Notes: generated by a model not told the origin, from the sequence alone. Counted from the first letter of the stretch, positions 17,757-26,141 are shown. The stretch is DNA of 29,834 nt from Clostridia bacterium (GCA_021205485.1 JAJPXK010000012.1:1-29834); one strand, 5' to 3'. A program made the numbers and translations.

Positions 17757-18017
17757 TTAAAATTCGCCTTTTTTGTATTGGTGGTAAGTCACCTTTTCGG
17801 TATCGCCGTTGAAGCTGTCTATCCTCGCCGTAAGCATGCCGTACTTGTTTTTGTTTTGCTCGTTGAGCTGAAGTATCTTTTCTTCGCTGCCGACAAAGCA
17901 GCAGCGCAGGCAGTAATATTCATCCTTGTGAGTATCGTAAAACAAATCCATATCCAGGTCGCGGGCGAAGCACTGCGGGCAACGATAATTTAATCTGCCT
18001 TTTTTAGCCTGAGCCAT
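17757..18017 (-). CDS. Small zinc-ribbon protein of unknown function
   Basis: A basic, soluble protein of 86 aa that I do not recognise as a named family. It has two Cys pairs, CPQC (13, 16) and CLRC (36, 39, plus Cys40), spaced 19 residues apart as in TFIIB-like or rubredoxin-like zinc ribbons. A hydrophilic tail of about 45 residues follows. It overlaps the end of the 607-aa gene by 28 bp in another frame. It has its own Shine-Dalgarno (AAAGGGGG, 9 bases before the ATG) inside that gene, which supports it being real. The GH53 gene starts 4 bp after its stop. It could bind DNA, RNA or its neighbour protein; nothing in the sequence decides this. It is the only candidate nucleic-acid-binding protein in the polysaccharide cluster. 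Confidence 0.8.
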   Translation of the reverse strand: MAQAKKGRLNYRCPQCFARDLDMDLFYDTHKDEYYCLRCCFVGSEEKILQLNEQNKNKYGMLTARIDSFNGDTEKVTYHQYKKGEF

Positions 18018-19813
18018 GTAGTCATACCCCCTTTGGACAATTTCTTTTTAAGCGACAGCCTGTATGAAGGCGAAAAAGCGTGACCTTCTTCAAACTCGCC
18101 GATATCGTTGTCGCCGCCTACCTCTACCACCGTCTCCACGTCGGGGATTACGGCGCGTACGGCTGTGGCGTTTTCAACGTCAACTATGCGGCATTTATAC
18201 GCAAAATCTACTTGCTCGGTCTTTTCGGAATTTTCGGCATAGAGCTTTATTTTAGTCATATCCGCCTGATATTCCGTAGTGCCGAAGGCGCCCGTGAAGT
18301 ATTCTTCAAACAGCACCTCTCTGCCGCCAATATCGTTTAAAATGTTTCTCTCTGTTATAATTTCGCCAGTACCCCTCTTGAATATAAAGCGGGACTGAAG
18401 CTTTAACGTAAAGTCGCTGAACTCGATATCTACGGGGGTTGTGGTTACCACGGTATCATCCCCCTCCTTTTCGCAGCTCGCCATGCACCTTACAAGGGCA
18501 AGGTCTACCTCTTCGCTGTCGTAAGTCAATTTAAGCGACTTCACCGTGCCTGCGCCAGCGTAATGCGTAAAGTACCCTGCGCGGTAGTTCGCCTGTATAA
18601 GATAGGGATACGAAACGTCGTAAACGTGGTCGGTGCCGATGCCGAACTTCCAGTCGAGCTGAGCCACATACGGACGCATGTCTATCATAGCCCCGCCCTG
18701 GTTAAAATCGAGGCAGGTGCGAAGATAGGGGTCGCAATACCAGAAATACTGCTTGTCAGACCCGTAAACAATGTCTTTCCACAGCGCGCATTCGGGTTCG
18801 TCGTAGGTTTTTACCGAGCGGTAATAATCGGCGAACTCCGCCATGGTCATATCCTCGCAAAGCCCCTGCTTTTTGAGCTTGCCGTAGTAGGCCATGCCGT
18901 CGGAATATGATTTTTCAAGAAGTTCGTAGGGGGCTTCCCAGCGACCCGCCTTGTTGAGCCAGCCGGGGCCGACAAACACCATATTGTAGGCAAGTCCGTT
19001 GTTGTATTTGCCTAAATTGCGGTATTGGTCGACAAGGTTGAAAAAGTACGGCAGTTCGTTATCCTTATACAAAAGTCCGCGCAGAACGTTCTGCGGGTGT
19101 GTGCCGAAGTTTGACCCGTTGCCGTCGAAGCAGGCTATAAGATCCCTTGAAAGGTGAGGTATGGCCACTATCCCGCTGTCGTCTTTCCGGCTCATAGCGG
19201 GGCAATGAGTGTTGTGCGTAGAGGGAATCCAGGGCGCCCAGGGTCCGCCGTCCATAAAGGTATACCAACTGTTGTTGCAGGTGTGGTAGGCCTTAGGGCC
19301 CTCCTCCCAGCACGTGGCTACGGCGCATTTTACCGACGGATATTTGCTCTTTATGTAATTTATGCAGAACGCGTCAAGATAATATGACCCCGTTGACTCG
19401 GGATAGAACCCGAATTTTTCATAGAAAAGGGCAAAACAGTCGTCAATTATAGCCATCTTGTCCTCTTCCGAGAACATCCAGATGCAAAAGTCCTTTGTCT
19501 TGTACTTTTCTTTGAACTGCTTGCAGGGCAGGCCTAAAAGGCTTAAAGCGATTTCGTCGCCGTAAACATCGCGGTCATGCTTTGCAAGGTCGATAATTAC
19601 GTCGTTGAACAGCGACGCGTAGGTAATCTGGATGGTGGTTTTAAGTCCGTTTTCGTGCGCGAGCCTCTGCTGCAGCAGGAAAATATCCAGCGATTCGTCA
19701 TGCAGTTCATCCGCCCCTACGTTTTCCTTTTTGCCTCTGCCGTTGACTTTTTCGGCGTACTCGGGGGAAAGTTCGGGGCGATGAATGATATTAACAATAA
19801 ATTTCTGTCCCAT
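17990..19813 (-). CDS. Unrecognised 607-aa protein, glycosidase/deacetylase-barrel-like with a beta-rich C-terminal half
   Basis: A cytoplasmic protein (no signal peptide, no membrane segments) that I cannot place in a named family with confidence. The first ~420 residues look like the beta/alpha-barrel of the glycoside hydrolase/deacetylase group (GH57-, GH38- or DUF3863-like). In that stretch an ENGLKTTIQITYASL strand-helix, GDEIALSLLG, FYEKFGFYPESTGSYYLDA, TCWEEG (~170) and GGPWAPWIPS (~190-199) are rich in acidic and aromatic residues of the kind that line sugar clefts. From about 425 on the sequence is beta-rich, as in accessory domains of large glycosidases. It lies 10 bp after the importer ATPase gene and overlaps the zinc-ribbon gene, followed by GH53. 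That argues for a role in processing imported oligosaccharides. It could supply the missing exo-galactosidase step; that is inference only. Confidence 0.75.
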   Translation of the reverse strand: MGQKFIVNIIHRPELSPEYAEKVNGRGKKENVGADELHDESLDIFLLQQRLAHENGLKTTIQITYASLFNDVIIDLAKHDRDVYGDEIALSLLGLPCKQFKEKYKTKDFCIWMFSEEDKMAIIDDCFALFYEKFGFYPESTGSYYLDAFCINYIKSKYPSVKCAVATCWEEGPKAYHTCNNSWYTFMDGGPWAPWIPSTHNTHCPAMSRKDDSGIVAIPHLSRDLIACFDGNGSNFGTHPQNVLRGLLYKDNELPYFFNLVDQYRNLGKYNNGLAYNMVFVGPGWLNKAGRWEAPYELLEKSYSDGMAYYGKLKKQGLCEDMTMAEFADYYRSVKTYDEPECALWKDIVYGSDKQYFWYCDPYLRTCLDFNQGGAMIDMRPYVAQLDWKFGIGTDHVYDVSYPYLIQANYRAGYFTHYAGAGTVKSLKLTYDSEEVDLALVRCMASCEKEGDDTVVTTTPVDIEFSDFTLKLQSRFIFKRGTGEIITERNILNDIGGREVLFEEYFTGAFGTTEYQADMTKIKLYAENSEKTEQVDFAYKCRIVDVENATAVRAVIPDVETVVEVGGDNDIGEFEEGHAFSPSYRLSLKKKLSKGGMTTWLRLKKAD

Positions 19814-19823
19814 AAATCAAGCC

Positions 19824-21098
19824 TTATTCTGCTTTTTTATTCTTTTTCTGTTTAGGTTCTTTCATTTTATCAATCTTCTTCTGAGCCTTCTTCTGCTCTT
19901 TGTCAAGGTTGCCTTCGGCGTAGGTGATAACTTCCTGCTCCTCGGCGCCCGCGACAAGCACTTTAACATCGGGCGATATAAGAAGATTCCTTGTAGATTC
20001 GGTATCGAATACGTGAATGGCGTCTCCGCCGAAATGCACGTAAATTGTATTGCCTGTAGAGAGCTGCTGGCGTTCCTTTGCCGAAAGAGAGAGCGTAGGC
20101 ACGCGGACTACTATCTTGCTCTCGTCGGGGCAGATTACGTGAAGGTGGAATTCCGAACCCATCATTTCGTTTACGTCCACGGTGACGGGGAAGGACTCCG
20201 CCTCGCCCTCATTTACAATGGTTATATGTTCGGGGCGGACGCCTAAGGTAATTTCTCCGCCCTGCACATTGTAAGAGGATAAAGTAAGCTCTTTCTGCTT
20301 GCTGAGTTCCATCTTTGTGCCGAAGGGCGTAACGTAATATCTGTCGCCCTCTCTTACAAGGGTAGTTTTGAAGAAATTCATCTGAGGGGCGCCGATAAAG
20401 CCTGCCACAAACAGATTGACGGGCATATCGAACACCTCTTCGGGGGTGCCTACCTGCTGGATGAAGCCGTCCTTCATAATAACTATCCTGTCGCCGAGGG
20501 TCATGGCCTCGGTCTGGTCGTGAGTTACGTAAATGAACGTGGAATTTATCCTCTTGCGAAGGCGGATTATTTCTGCTCGCATCTGGTTACGCAATTTTGC
20601 GTCCAGGTTAGAGAGGGGCTCGTCCATAAGGAACACTTTTGACTCGCGGACCATCGCCCTGCCTATGGCTACACGCTGCCTCTGCCCGCCCGAAAGAGCC
20701 TTAGGCTTACGGGTGAGATATTCGGTAATGCCTAAGATTTTAGCGGCTTCGGTAACCTTTTTATAAATTTCATCGTTAGGCACCTTGCGTATGCGGAGGG
20801 CGAAAGCCATATTTTCGAACACTGTGAGGTGAGGGTACAAAGCGTAGTTCTGGAAAACCATCGCAATATCCCTGTCGCGGGGTTCAAAGTCGTTGACTAC
20901 AACCCCGTCGATTTCTACCGTGCCTTCAGAAATATCTTCAAGCCCCGCTATCATCCTTAAAGTCGTTGACTTGCCGCAGCCCGAGGGACCTACAAAAACT
21001 ACAAATTCCTTGTCAGCTATGTCAAGATTGAAATCCTGCACGGCGACAACTTTTTTATCGTAAATCTTTTTTACGCCTGTTAATTTAACTGTTGCCAT
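19824..21098 (-). CDS. msmK: Sugar ABC importer ATPase (MsmK/UgpC type)
   Basis: ATPase of 424 aa that powers the oligosaccharide importer encoded just upstream. Walker A is GPSGCGKST (~38-46), Q-loop VFQNYALYPH, signature LSGGQRQRV, Walker B VFLMDEPLSNLD and switch His in YVTHDQTEAM. MNFFKTTLV and LGVRPEHI begin the C-terminal regulatory OB/TOBE domain of MalK-type proteins. About 45 residues at the C-terminus are unusual, with a Lys/Glu-rich tail (residues ~400-424) that I would not expect in MsmK. It starts 15 bp after malG with a strong AGGAGAGG site. Many Gram-positives keep one shared msmK away from their importers; here it is within the operon. Confidence 0.94.
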   Translation of the reverse strand: MATVKLTGVKKIYDKKVVAVQDFNLDIADKEFVVFVGPSGCGKSTTLRMIAGLEDISEGTVEIDGVVVNDFEPRDRDIAMVFQNYALYPHLTVFENMAFALRIRKVPNDEIYKKVTEAAKILGITEYLTRKPKALSGGQRQRVAIGRAMVRESKVFLMDEPLSNLDAKLRNQMRAEIIRLRKRINSTFIYVTHDQTEAMTLGDRIVIMKDGFIQQVGTPEEVFDMPVNLFVAGFIGAPQMNFFKTTLVREGDRYYVTPFGTKMELSKQKELTLSSYNVQGGEITLGVRPEHITIVNEGEAESFPVTVDVNEMMGSEFHLHVICPDESKIVVRVPTLSLSAKERQQLSTGNTIYVHFGGDAIHVFDTESTRNLLISPDVKVLVAGAEEQEVITYAEGNLDKEQKKAQKKIDKMKEPKQKKNKKAE

Positions 21099-21113
21099 AA
21101 TTTATATCCTCTC

Positions 21114-22067
21114 CTATCCTTTGACCGCGCCGCCTGTGACGCCTGCAACATAATACTTCTGTAAGCACATAAACAATACCGTTACGGGAATAGCTACCAA
21201 TACGCCGCCCGCGCAGAACATTGTGTAATACTGGTCTTTACCGCTATTCGTAGCTAACAGATTCCACAAGCCTACGGCAACGTTATAATTGTCAGGGCTG
21301 CTCATTGCGATATAAGATGCAAAAATGAAGTCTGCCCACGGGGCCATAAACGCCGTTAAAACGGTATATATTACAATAGGCCTTGCCATAGGTATTATTA
21401 TCTTATAAAAAACCTGGAATCTTGTAGCGCCGTCTATTCTCGCAGCCTCGTCAAGCGACTTAGGTATAGTATCTAAAAAGCCTTTGGCAACATAATACCC
21501 CATACCGGAAGAAGCTACATAAACAAGAATCAATCCGCCTATAGTACCGTCCTGAGTAAGGCCTAAATCTTTTAATACCCAGTAAAGGATAATCATTGTC
21601 AAAAAGCCTGGAAACATGCCAAGTATAAGCATTACATTCATTAAAAACTTTCTGCCCTTAAAGCGTAAGCGGGAAAGTCCGTACGCCATAAGCATTACAA
21701 ACAACGTCTGCAATACCGCTGTTGCGATGGCGATTATTAAAGTATTGCGATACCACTTTAAAAAGTTTGTATTTTTGAAAAGGTTGATATAATTATCAAA
21801 GCCCCACTGTTTAGGTATAATATAATATACAATACCGGTAGACTCTACCCTGAAAGACTGCAACACAAGGCAAACGAACGGAAAAAGCCATACTATTGAC
21901 ATAATTACAAGAACTATGTAAACAACCGTATTGGAAATTATGCGTCTGCGTTTAATACTTCTGTGTTTATTGTTTCTTTTTTGAATATCACCCATCGTTT
22001 CGGCGGAGGAAACTTCAGTTGAAGCAACAGATTCTTCTGTACTTTCCAAATATTCTGTATTTGTCAT
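21114..22067 (-). CDS. Sugar ABC importer permease, MalG/GanQ type
   Basis: Second membrane subunit of the importer, 317 aa with about six helices. The cytoplasmic EAA loop, DEAARIDGATRFQVFYKIIIP, docks on the ATPase and is diagnostic of the MalG group. A 40-residue Ser/Glu-rich N-terminal tail precedes the first helix (~47-70) and is longer than usual. It overlaps the preceding permease gene by 4 bases (ATGA), so the two subunits are translated together. Substrate class is inferred from the operon: maltodextrins, galactooligosaccharides or both. Confidence 0.93.
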   Translation of the reverse strand: MTNTEYLESTEESVASTEVSSAETMGDIQKRNNKHRSIKRRRIISNTVVYIVLVIMSIVWLFPFVCLVLQSFRVESTGIVYYIIPKQWGFDNYINLFKNTNFLKWYRNTLIIAIATAVLQTLFVMLMAYGLSRLRFKGRKFLMNVMLILGMFPGFLTMIILYWVLKDLGLTQDGTIGGLILVYVASSGMGYYVAKGFLDTIPKSLDEAARIDGATRFQVFYKIIIPMARPIVIYTVLTAFMAPWADFIFASYIAMSSPDNYNVAVGLWNLLATNSGKDQYYTMFCAGGVLVAIPVTVLFMCLQKYYVAGVTGGAVKG

Positions 22068-23614
22068 TGAAATTCCTCCTCGTTTCGCGTAGATGGAATA
22101 ACATTGTAAATAATAAGCGATATAACCGCGCAGACTACAAACACCATAATACCTATTACTGCAGCGAGTTTATAGTCGTGCGTTTCGTTTATGGTAAGTT
22201 TATACAGCCAGGTAACAAGCAAGTCTGTTTCACCGCCGCTATTGGTAAGCGTATTCGGAGCGCCGCCCGTCAACAGATAAATAACGTTGAAGTTATTCAT
22301 ATTGTTTATAAAGCTTGTCAAAAGATAGGGCCCTGTTACAAACAACATATACGGCAATGTTATTTTGCAGTACATCTGGAATACGTTGGCGCCGTCTATA
22401 CGGGCTGATTCGTACAGGTCTGCGGGAATATTCATCAACACGCCCGAAGTTATAAGCATAAGATATGGTATACCTACCCATATGTTTATGATAATTACCA
22501 TTACCCGTGAAGCAGTTCCGTTTGACCAAATACCATTTATAAAGTAGCCATGATTTTTGAGCCAATAACCGATAAAGCCTTCCACATCGAACATATTGGA
22601 TATATATATAAGCGAAATAAACTGAGGCACAGCTATGGTCATAACAAGAATTGTACGCCATACCTTTTTAAATTTTATGCCCTTTTTGTTTATCATCATC
22701 GCGACAAACATACCTAAAAAGTAGTTAGAAAACGTCGCAAAGAAAGCCCATATAAGCGTCCACGATAAAATTTCGCCAAAAGTCGCCGAGAATGAAGAAG
22801 ACCCGCTCTGCCACGAAAAAAGCTGATTAAAGTTATCAAGACCTATCCAGTTAAACACGTTTGCCGGCGGCTGATGAGACCCGTCAAAGTTGGTAAAGGC
22901 AACCATTATCATCAGAATGATAGGCATTACCGTAAAGATAGTTATACCTGCTACGGGAAGCGCGAGCACCGTTTTATGGAACTGATCATCAACCAAAGAG
23001 TTTAAATCATCTTTACCGCTTTTAAGCTTTTTGCCAGACGCCAATATCTGCTGAGCAAGCTTTTGCTGTTTTACATTTACACGCCATGTATATATAAATG
23101 CAATAATAAAGACAATGGTAAGTATGCCGTATATAAGGCTGTGCAATGAATTAGTCACATAAACGGTAGACGTTGATTCAACTGTCTCCCATTGCATTGT
23201 AATCATATTAAACTGATCAACAAGCGTTGTTATCGTTTCCGTAGCTGAGGTTTCGGCTAATGCAAGCTCAGCAAGCCAATACCAGCCCCATATAGACATA
23301 TAAACTAAAAATATAATTTCAAATAAAAGGAACAAAATGCCCCTTAATATCTGCCCGCGGGCAAAGCACCCGAAGCCCATTATCACAAAGGATAAACGGG
23401 TTTTCCAGTCGCCGTTTTTGAAAGTATAGAGGACGTCCATAAATTCATGCGCGACATATAAACCGAAGCGTTTGAACAGTCTGCCTATACTAAAAAGCAG
23501 ATTCAGCAGTTTAGTAGGAATAGAAAATATAAAAGAATATATTCTGCACCAGATTTTTTGAAGCTTGTTTAGCTTCAGATAATCAAGCGGCGTCATTGTT
23601 TCATATCTTTCCAT
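22064..23614 (-). CDS. Sugar ABC importer permease, MalF/GanP type
   Basis: First membrane subunit of the importer, 516 aa. After an N-terminal region with two or three extra hydrophobic segments (~70-195) comes the conserved core of six helices, with the EAA loop YESARIDGANVFQMYCKITLP near residue 410. The GDWKTRLSF and GFGCFARGQ segments resemble N-termini of MalF proteins in Gram-positives. It has an AAAGGGGG ribosome site and overlaps the next permease by 4 bases. Its ATG lies about 760 bp after the solute-binding-protein stop, beyond a repeat island. No good promoter was found directly in front, so it probably depends on read-through. Confidence 0.93.
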   Translation of the reverse strand: MERYETMTPLDYLKLNKLQKIWCRIYSFIFSIPTKLLNLLFSIGRLFKRFGLYVAHEFMDVLYTFKNGDWKTRLSFVIMGFGCFARGQILRGILFLLFEIIFLVYMSIWGWYWLAELALAETSATETITTLVDQFNMITMQWETVESTSTVYVTNSLHSLIYGILTIVFIIAFIYTWRVNVKQQKLAQQILASGKKLKSGKDDLNSLVDDQFHKTVLALPVAGITIFTVMPIILMIMVAFTNFDGSHQPPANVFNWIGLDNFNQLFSWQSGSSSFSATFGEILSWTLIWAFFATFSNYFLGMFVAMMINKKGIKFKKVWRTILVMTIAVPQFISLIYISNMFDVEGFIGYWLKNHGYFINGIWSNGTASRVMVIIINIWVGIPYLMLITSGVLMNIPADLYESARIDGANVFQMYCKITLPYMLFVTGPYLLTSFINNMNNFNVIYLLTGGAPNTLTNSGGETDLLVTWLYKLTINETHDYKLAAVIGIMVFVVCAVISLIIYNVIPSTRNEEEFQ

Positions 23615-23639
23615 AAACTGACCCCCTTTAAGAATTTTA

Positions 23640-23667
23640 CTGCGTTAAGGCCGCAGTCGCCTTTTTT
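23640..23667 (+). terminator. Hairpin upstream of the malF-type permease, terminator-like on plus
   Basis: ACTGCG and CGCAGT enclose TTAAGGC, and on the plus strand CGCC and seven T follow. It would only terminate rightward transcripts, of which none are expected here. On the minus strand it forms a small stem about 26 bases upstream of the permease ATG. Confidence 0.3.
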
Positions 23668-23684
23668 TGTTGTGTTCGGCCGTC

Positions 23685-23983
23685 CACTCTGTCATCCTGA
23701 GGAGTACCTGTCAAGGTACGACGTGAGGATCTCGCGAGAGCGTCAGCGGCTCGCGGAAAGCCAAGCAATTCGAGGCTTCAGATGCCATTTCCGCCTTGTT
23801 TTAACGTTATTATTTTTAAACAACTTGCGTGCCGTCCTGCTGTGCTGGTCGCGGGTTCCCGCGAGATTGCCACGGGGTAGAGCCCCCTCGCAATGACGAA
23901 TGCTTTTCGGCCGCCGTAGTATTCGGCCGCACGTTCGTGCGAGATCCTTCGACTCGCTGTCGCTCGCTCAGGATGACAGAGTG
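23685..23983. repeat. MITE-like element, copy B (299 bp, perfect 17-bp terminal inverted repeats)
   Basis: The ends CACTCTGTCATCCTGAG and CTCAGGATGACAGAGTG are exact complements of each other. The last 37 bases of its core (23943-23979) are identical to 26489-26525 in the third island. Inside lies another repeat type, CTCGCAATGAC (23887-23897), whose inverted partner GTCATTGCGAG is at 24008-24018, outside the element. I found no target-site duplication and no coding sequence. The short open frames here are made of the repeats themselves. Confidence 0.75.
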
Positions 23984-24132
23984 TGAGCAATCCGCATAAC
24001 CAAGCCCGTCATTGCGAGCGTAGCGACGTGAGAATATCTGCACCTTATTATCTGAAACCTTCTATAATGCGGTGTGCAGAGCTTCGGGCTTACGCCCTCG
24101 CACGCGAATACTCGCGGAAAGCCAAGCTATTC
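23750..24132 (+). repeat. Direct repeat pair CTCGCGGAAAGCCAAGC-ATTC
   Basis: The 22-base strings at 23750-23771 and 24111-24132 differ at one position (A or T before ATTC). They bracket the middle of the repeat island, and the second copy lies just before the next palindromic element. They may mark recombination or repeated insertion. Confidence 0.6.
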
Positions 24133-24139
24133 ACCATTT

Positions 24140-24289
24140 AAGGCTTCCCCTTGAGGGGAAGCTGGCAGTCGTAAGACTGACTGATGAGGTGTTTCAGACA
24201 ATAATGTTGCTCCACCGCTTTTTATATGGTCGGAATATTTCCACCTCATCCACCGCAAGCGGTCCCCCTTCTCCTCAAGGGGAAGGCTT
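24140..24289. repeat. Second-family palindromic element (150 bp, CTTCCCCTTGAGG ends)
   Basis: The outer arms, AAGGCTTCCCCTTGAGG and CCTCAAGGGGAAGGCTT, are inverted with one mismatch. Inner arms GATGAGGTG (24183-24191) and CACCTCATC (24242-24250) are also inverted. The transcript could therefore fold into one long cruciform or hairpin. A shorter relative lies at 26382-26425. It is non-coding. A 7-bp palindrome, ATTGCAT/ATGCAAT, follows at 24292-24309. Confidence 0.7.
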
Positions 24290-24312
24290 TTATTGCATGC
24301 ATATGCAATGTT

Positions 24313-24342
24313 AAGGGGTCGGGGTGCGGACCCCAACCCCTT
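24313..24342 (-). terminator. Strong hairpin after the solute-binding-protein gene, without T-run
   Basis: On the minus strand AAGGGGTTGGGGT pairs with ACCCCGACCCCTT over 13 bp (one G-U pair) around a CCGC loop, 31 bases past the stop codon. No T-run follows. It may stabilise the 3' end of the abundant binding-protein message and let only part of the transcription through to the permeases. Confidence 0.55.
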
Positions 24343-24372
24343 TAAGATTGATTTTATTTAATTGCGTAACTA

Positions 24373-26082
24373 TTATGAAGCAGCTACAATGGTAATTACA
24401 GGTGTTTCGCCTGTGGTATCAAGCGTGAATGTATACGTACCTGCAGGTAAAATTATAGATGTACCATTGGCAACAGCCGAACTTATCGAATTTGTTGTAT
24501 CAAGGTAATCGCCGCCAAGCTGACCATCCCATGAACCATAAGGGTTAAACGCTACATATCCGCCTGCTCCTTCACCAGCATCCACAACTGTAGCGGTTAT
24601 TGTCCATTTACCTACTAAAGGAGCGCTTGACGAATAACTTGTGCCGCTTACAAGCAAGTCTTCAGTAAGCTCATAATCTTCACACATTGTATCCCATGAA
24701 GCAAGTTCAAGGTTACCGGTAAGAACATAACCCGCAAATGCAGGATTGGCTATACTTAAAAGCGTTGAACTATAATCGTCAAGAATAGACTGAAGATCAG
24801 CAGTTGCAGGTGTTGTTGTGGCAAGGTCTACAATCTTAGAGCCTATCGCTGCCGCTGCAGTCCACCAAGCATCGGGGTAGTTGCCCTGAGGCGTAGCGTA
24901 TTCATTCTGCGCTGCGAGAGCCGCAAGAGCGGGGTTAGAAGCTACAGCTTCAGAGGCTTGAACTGTCTTATTTGAAGGGCCCCAGGCAAATTCTTCAAAC
25001 CTTTCTTCCTGGCACTCTTCGCCGGTGAGATAATAAGCTATTGACTGGCAAGCTGCAAGTTTAGCCGCGTCGGTCTGAGGTTTAACGCCCATAAGTTTGT
25101 TGCCTGAATACGAGCTAAGGTGATAACTATCTTCACCTACAGTAAAGCTCCAGAGGTCTGTACAGCCGAGATCCTCGCCAAGATATGCATAAGCATCTGC
25201 GTATATCCATGTACCGGAAACTACTACCGAACATGTACCGCCTTCAGGGTTAATACTGCTCGCTGTAGCCGAGTTTACCCATACGCCACTGTTTAAAAGC
25301 TCTGCCATTCCCTGAGCAGCAACTAAACCTTTTGCGCTATTGTATGTGTCAACATATTCTTTAACGGAACCGTCATCTTCAAAAGTCCAGGTGCTTTCAC
25401 AACCTGTAGCATAGAAGTACGCCGCATTGTACCAACCGCCGTCATCTGAAAGCTGGAAGCCAATATTTGTATTTGCTGCTTTGCAAGCTGCGATTAAAGC
25501 CGTCTGGTCTTCAAGAACGCTTTCATCGGTTATAACGGATTTGTTGTAATAAACAAAGTAGCCATTATCCGAAGTTAAGGGAAAAGCGTATAACGTACTG
25601 CCTACAGTACCGGCTGCAATAGAACTTGCGTCGTTGTTTTCTTCAAGATAAGAAGCATAAGAATCAGGTACCGAAGCAAGAGCGCCAGCTTCTACAAGAC
25701 GGGAAAGTTGGTCCTGCGCAAAGCAGAAGATATCGGCGCCGGCGGTAACGTCGGTAATCATATTGGAAGCAGCTTCGCCTTCGCTTACGCCTACAACATT
25801 GAATGTGTAGCCGAATTCTGCGCCGGAGTTTGCTTCATATGTTTCTACATATTCAGCGAGCTGAGCTTCCATCTGTGTAGCAACGCCTGTTGTTTCGGAA
25901 CACCAGATGGTTATAGTACCTTTTGTTGTTGAGGTTGAGTCGGATGTACTTGTATCAGAAGTGGATGTTCCTGAATTGGAAGTACTTGTATCGCCGGTGT
26001 TATCGCAGGCCGCAAAGCCGAAAGCCATTGTTGCCGCGAGTATCGAAGCGATGCCCATGCCGAGAAACTTTTTGAATTTCAT
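24373..26082 (-). CDS. Sugar ABC importer solute-binding lipoprotein with extra C-terminal beta domain
   Basis: A MalE/GanS-type oligosaccharide-binding protein of 569 aa on the outer face of the membrane. The signal peptide ends at lipobox GFAAC (Cys26), followed by a Ser/Thr/Asp linker (~27-53) made of TSTSD-like repeats. The binding-protein core begins at GTITIWCSE and continues to about 460, with the typical YAFPLTSDNGYFVYYNKS segment. Normal members are 400-450 aa. Here about 100 residues follow, with LVGKWTITATV (~487), a GGYVAFNPYGSWDG loop and a final LPAGTYTFTLDTTG. This has the look of a small SusE/SusF- or CBM-like beta-sandwich. The gene is first in the operon, with a strong promoter, a structured leader and an AAGGAGA site. 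It is separated from the permeases by the repeat island. Confidence 0.92.
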   Translation of the reverse strand: MKFKKFLGMGIASILAATMAFGFAACDNTGDTSTSNSGTSTSDTSTSDSTSTTKGTITIWCSETTGVATQMEAQLAEYVETYEANSGAEFGYTFNVVGVSEGEAASNMITDVTAGADIFCFAQDQLSRLVEAGALASVPDSYASYLEENNDASSIAAGTVGSTLYAFPLTSDNGYFVYYNKSVITDESVLEDQTALIAACKAANTNIGFQLSDDGGWYNAAYFYATGCESTWTFEDDGSVKEYVDTYNSAKGLVAAQGMAELLNSGVWVNSATASSINPEGGTCSVVVSGTWIYADAYAYLGEDLGCTDLWSFTVGEDSYHLSSYSGNKLMGVKPQTDAAKLAACQSIAYYLTGEECQEERFEEFAWGPSNKTVQASEAVASNPALAALAAQNEYATPQGNYPDAWWTAAAAIGSKIVDLATTTPATADLQSILDDYSSTLLSIANPAFAGYVLTGNLELASWDTMCEDYELTEDLLVSGTSYSSSAPLVGKWTITATVVDAGEGAGGYVAFNPYGSWDGQLGGDYLDTTNSISSAVANGTSIILPAGTYTFTLDTTGETPVITIVAAS

Positions 26083-26141
26083 CTTTTATCTCCTTATTGT
26101 TTTGCATTTTTTTATTTTACAACGTTTAAGAAGATTTCTTT

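Noticed and set aside
23640..23667. Riboswitch in front of the permease gene
   Set aside because: Only one small stem is present; no known aptamer pattern can be recognised.
23672..24336. Several short open frames on both strands in the repeat island
   Set aside because: They are built from the palindromic repeats, overlap one another on both strands, have Arg/Ser-rich translations and lack ribosome sites.
22064..26082. Horizontal transfer of the importer genes, suggested by AT-richer stretches
   Set aside because: Permease codons for hydrophobic residues are T-rich by nature, and only a few lines were compared by eye. A GC and codon-usage calculation would be needed.
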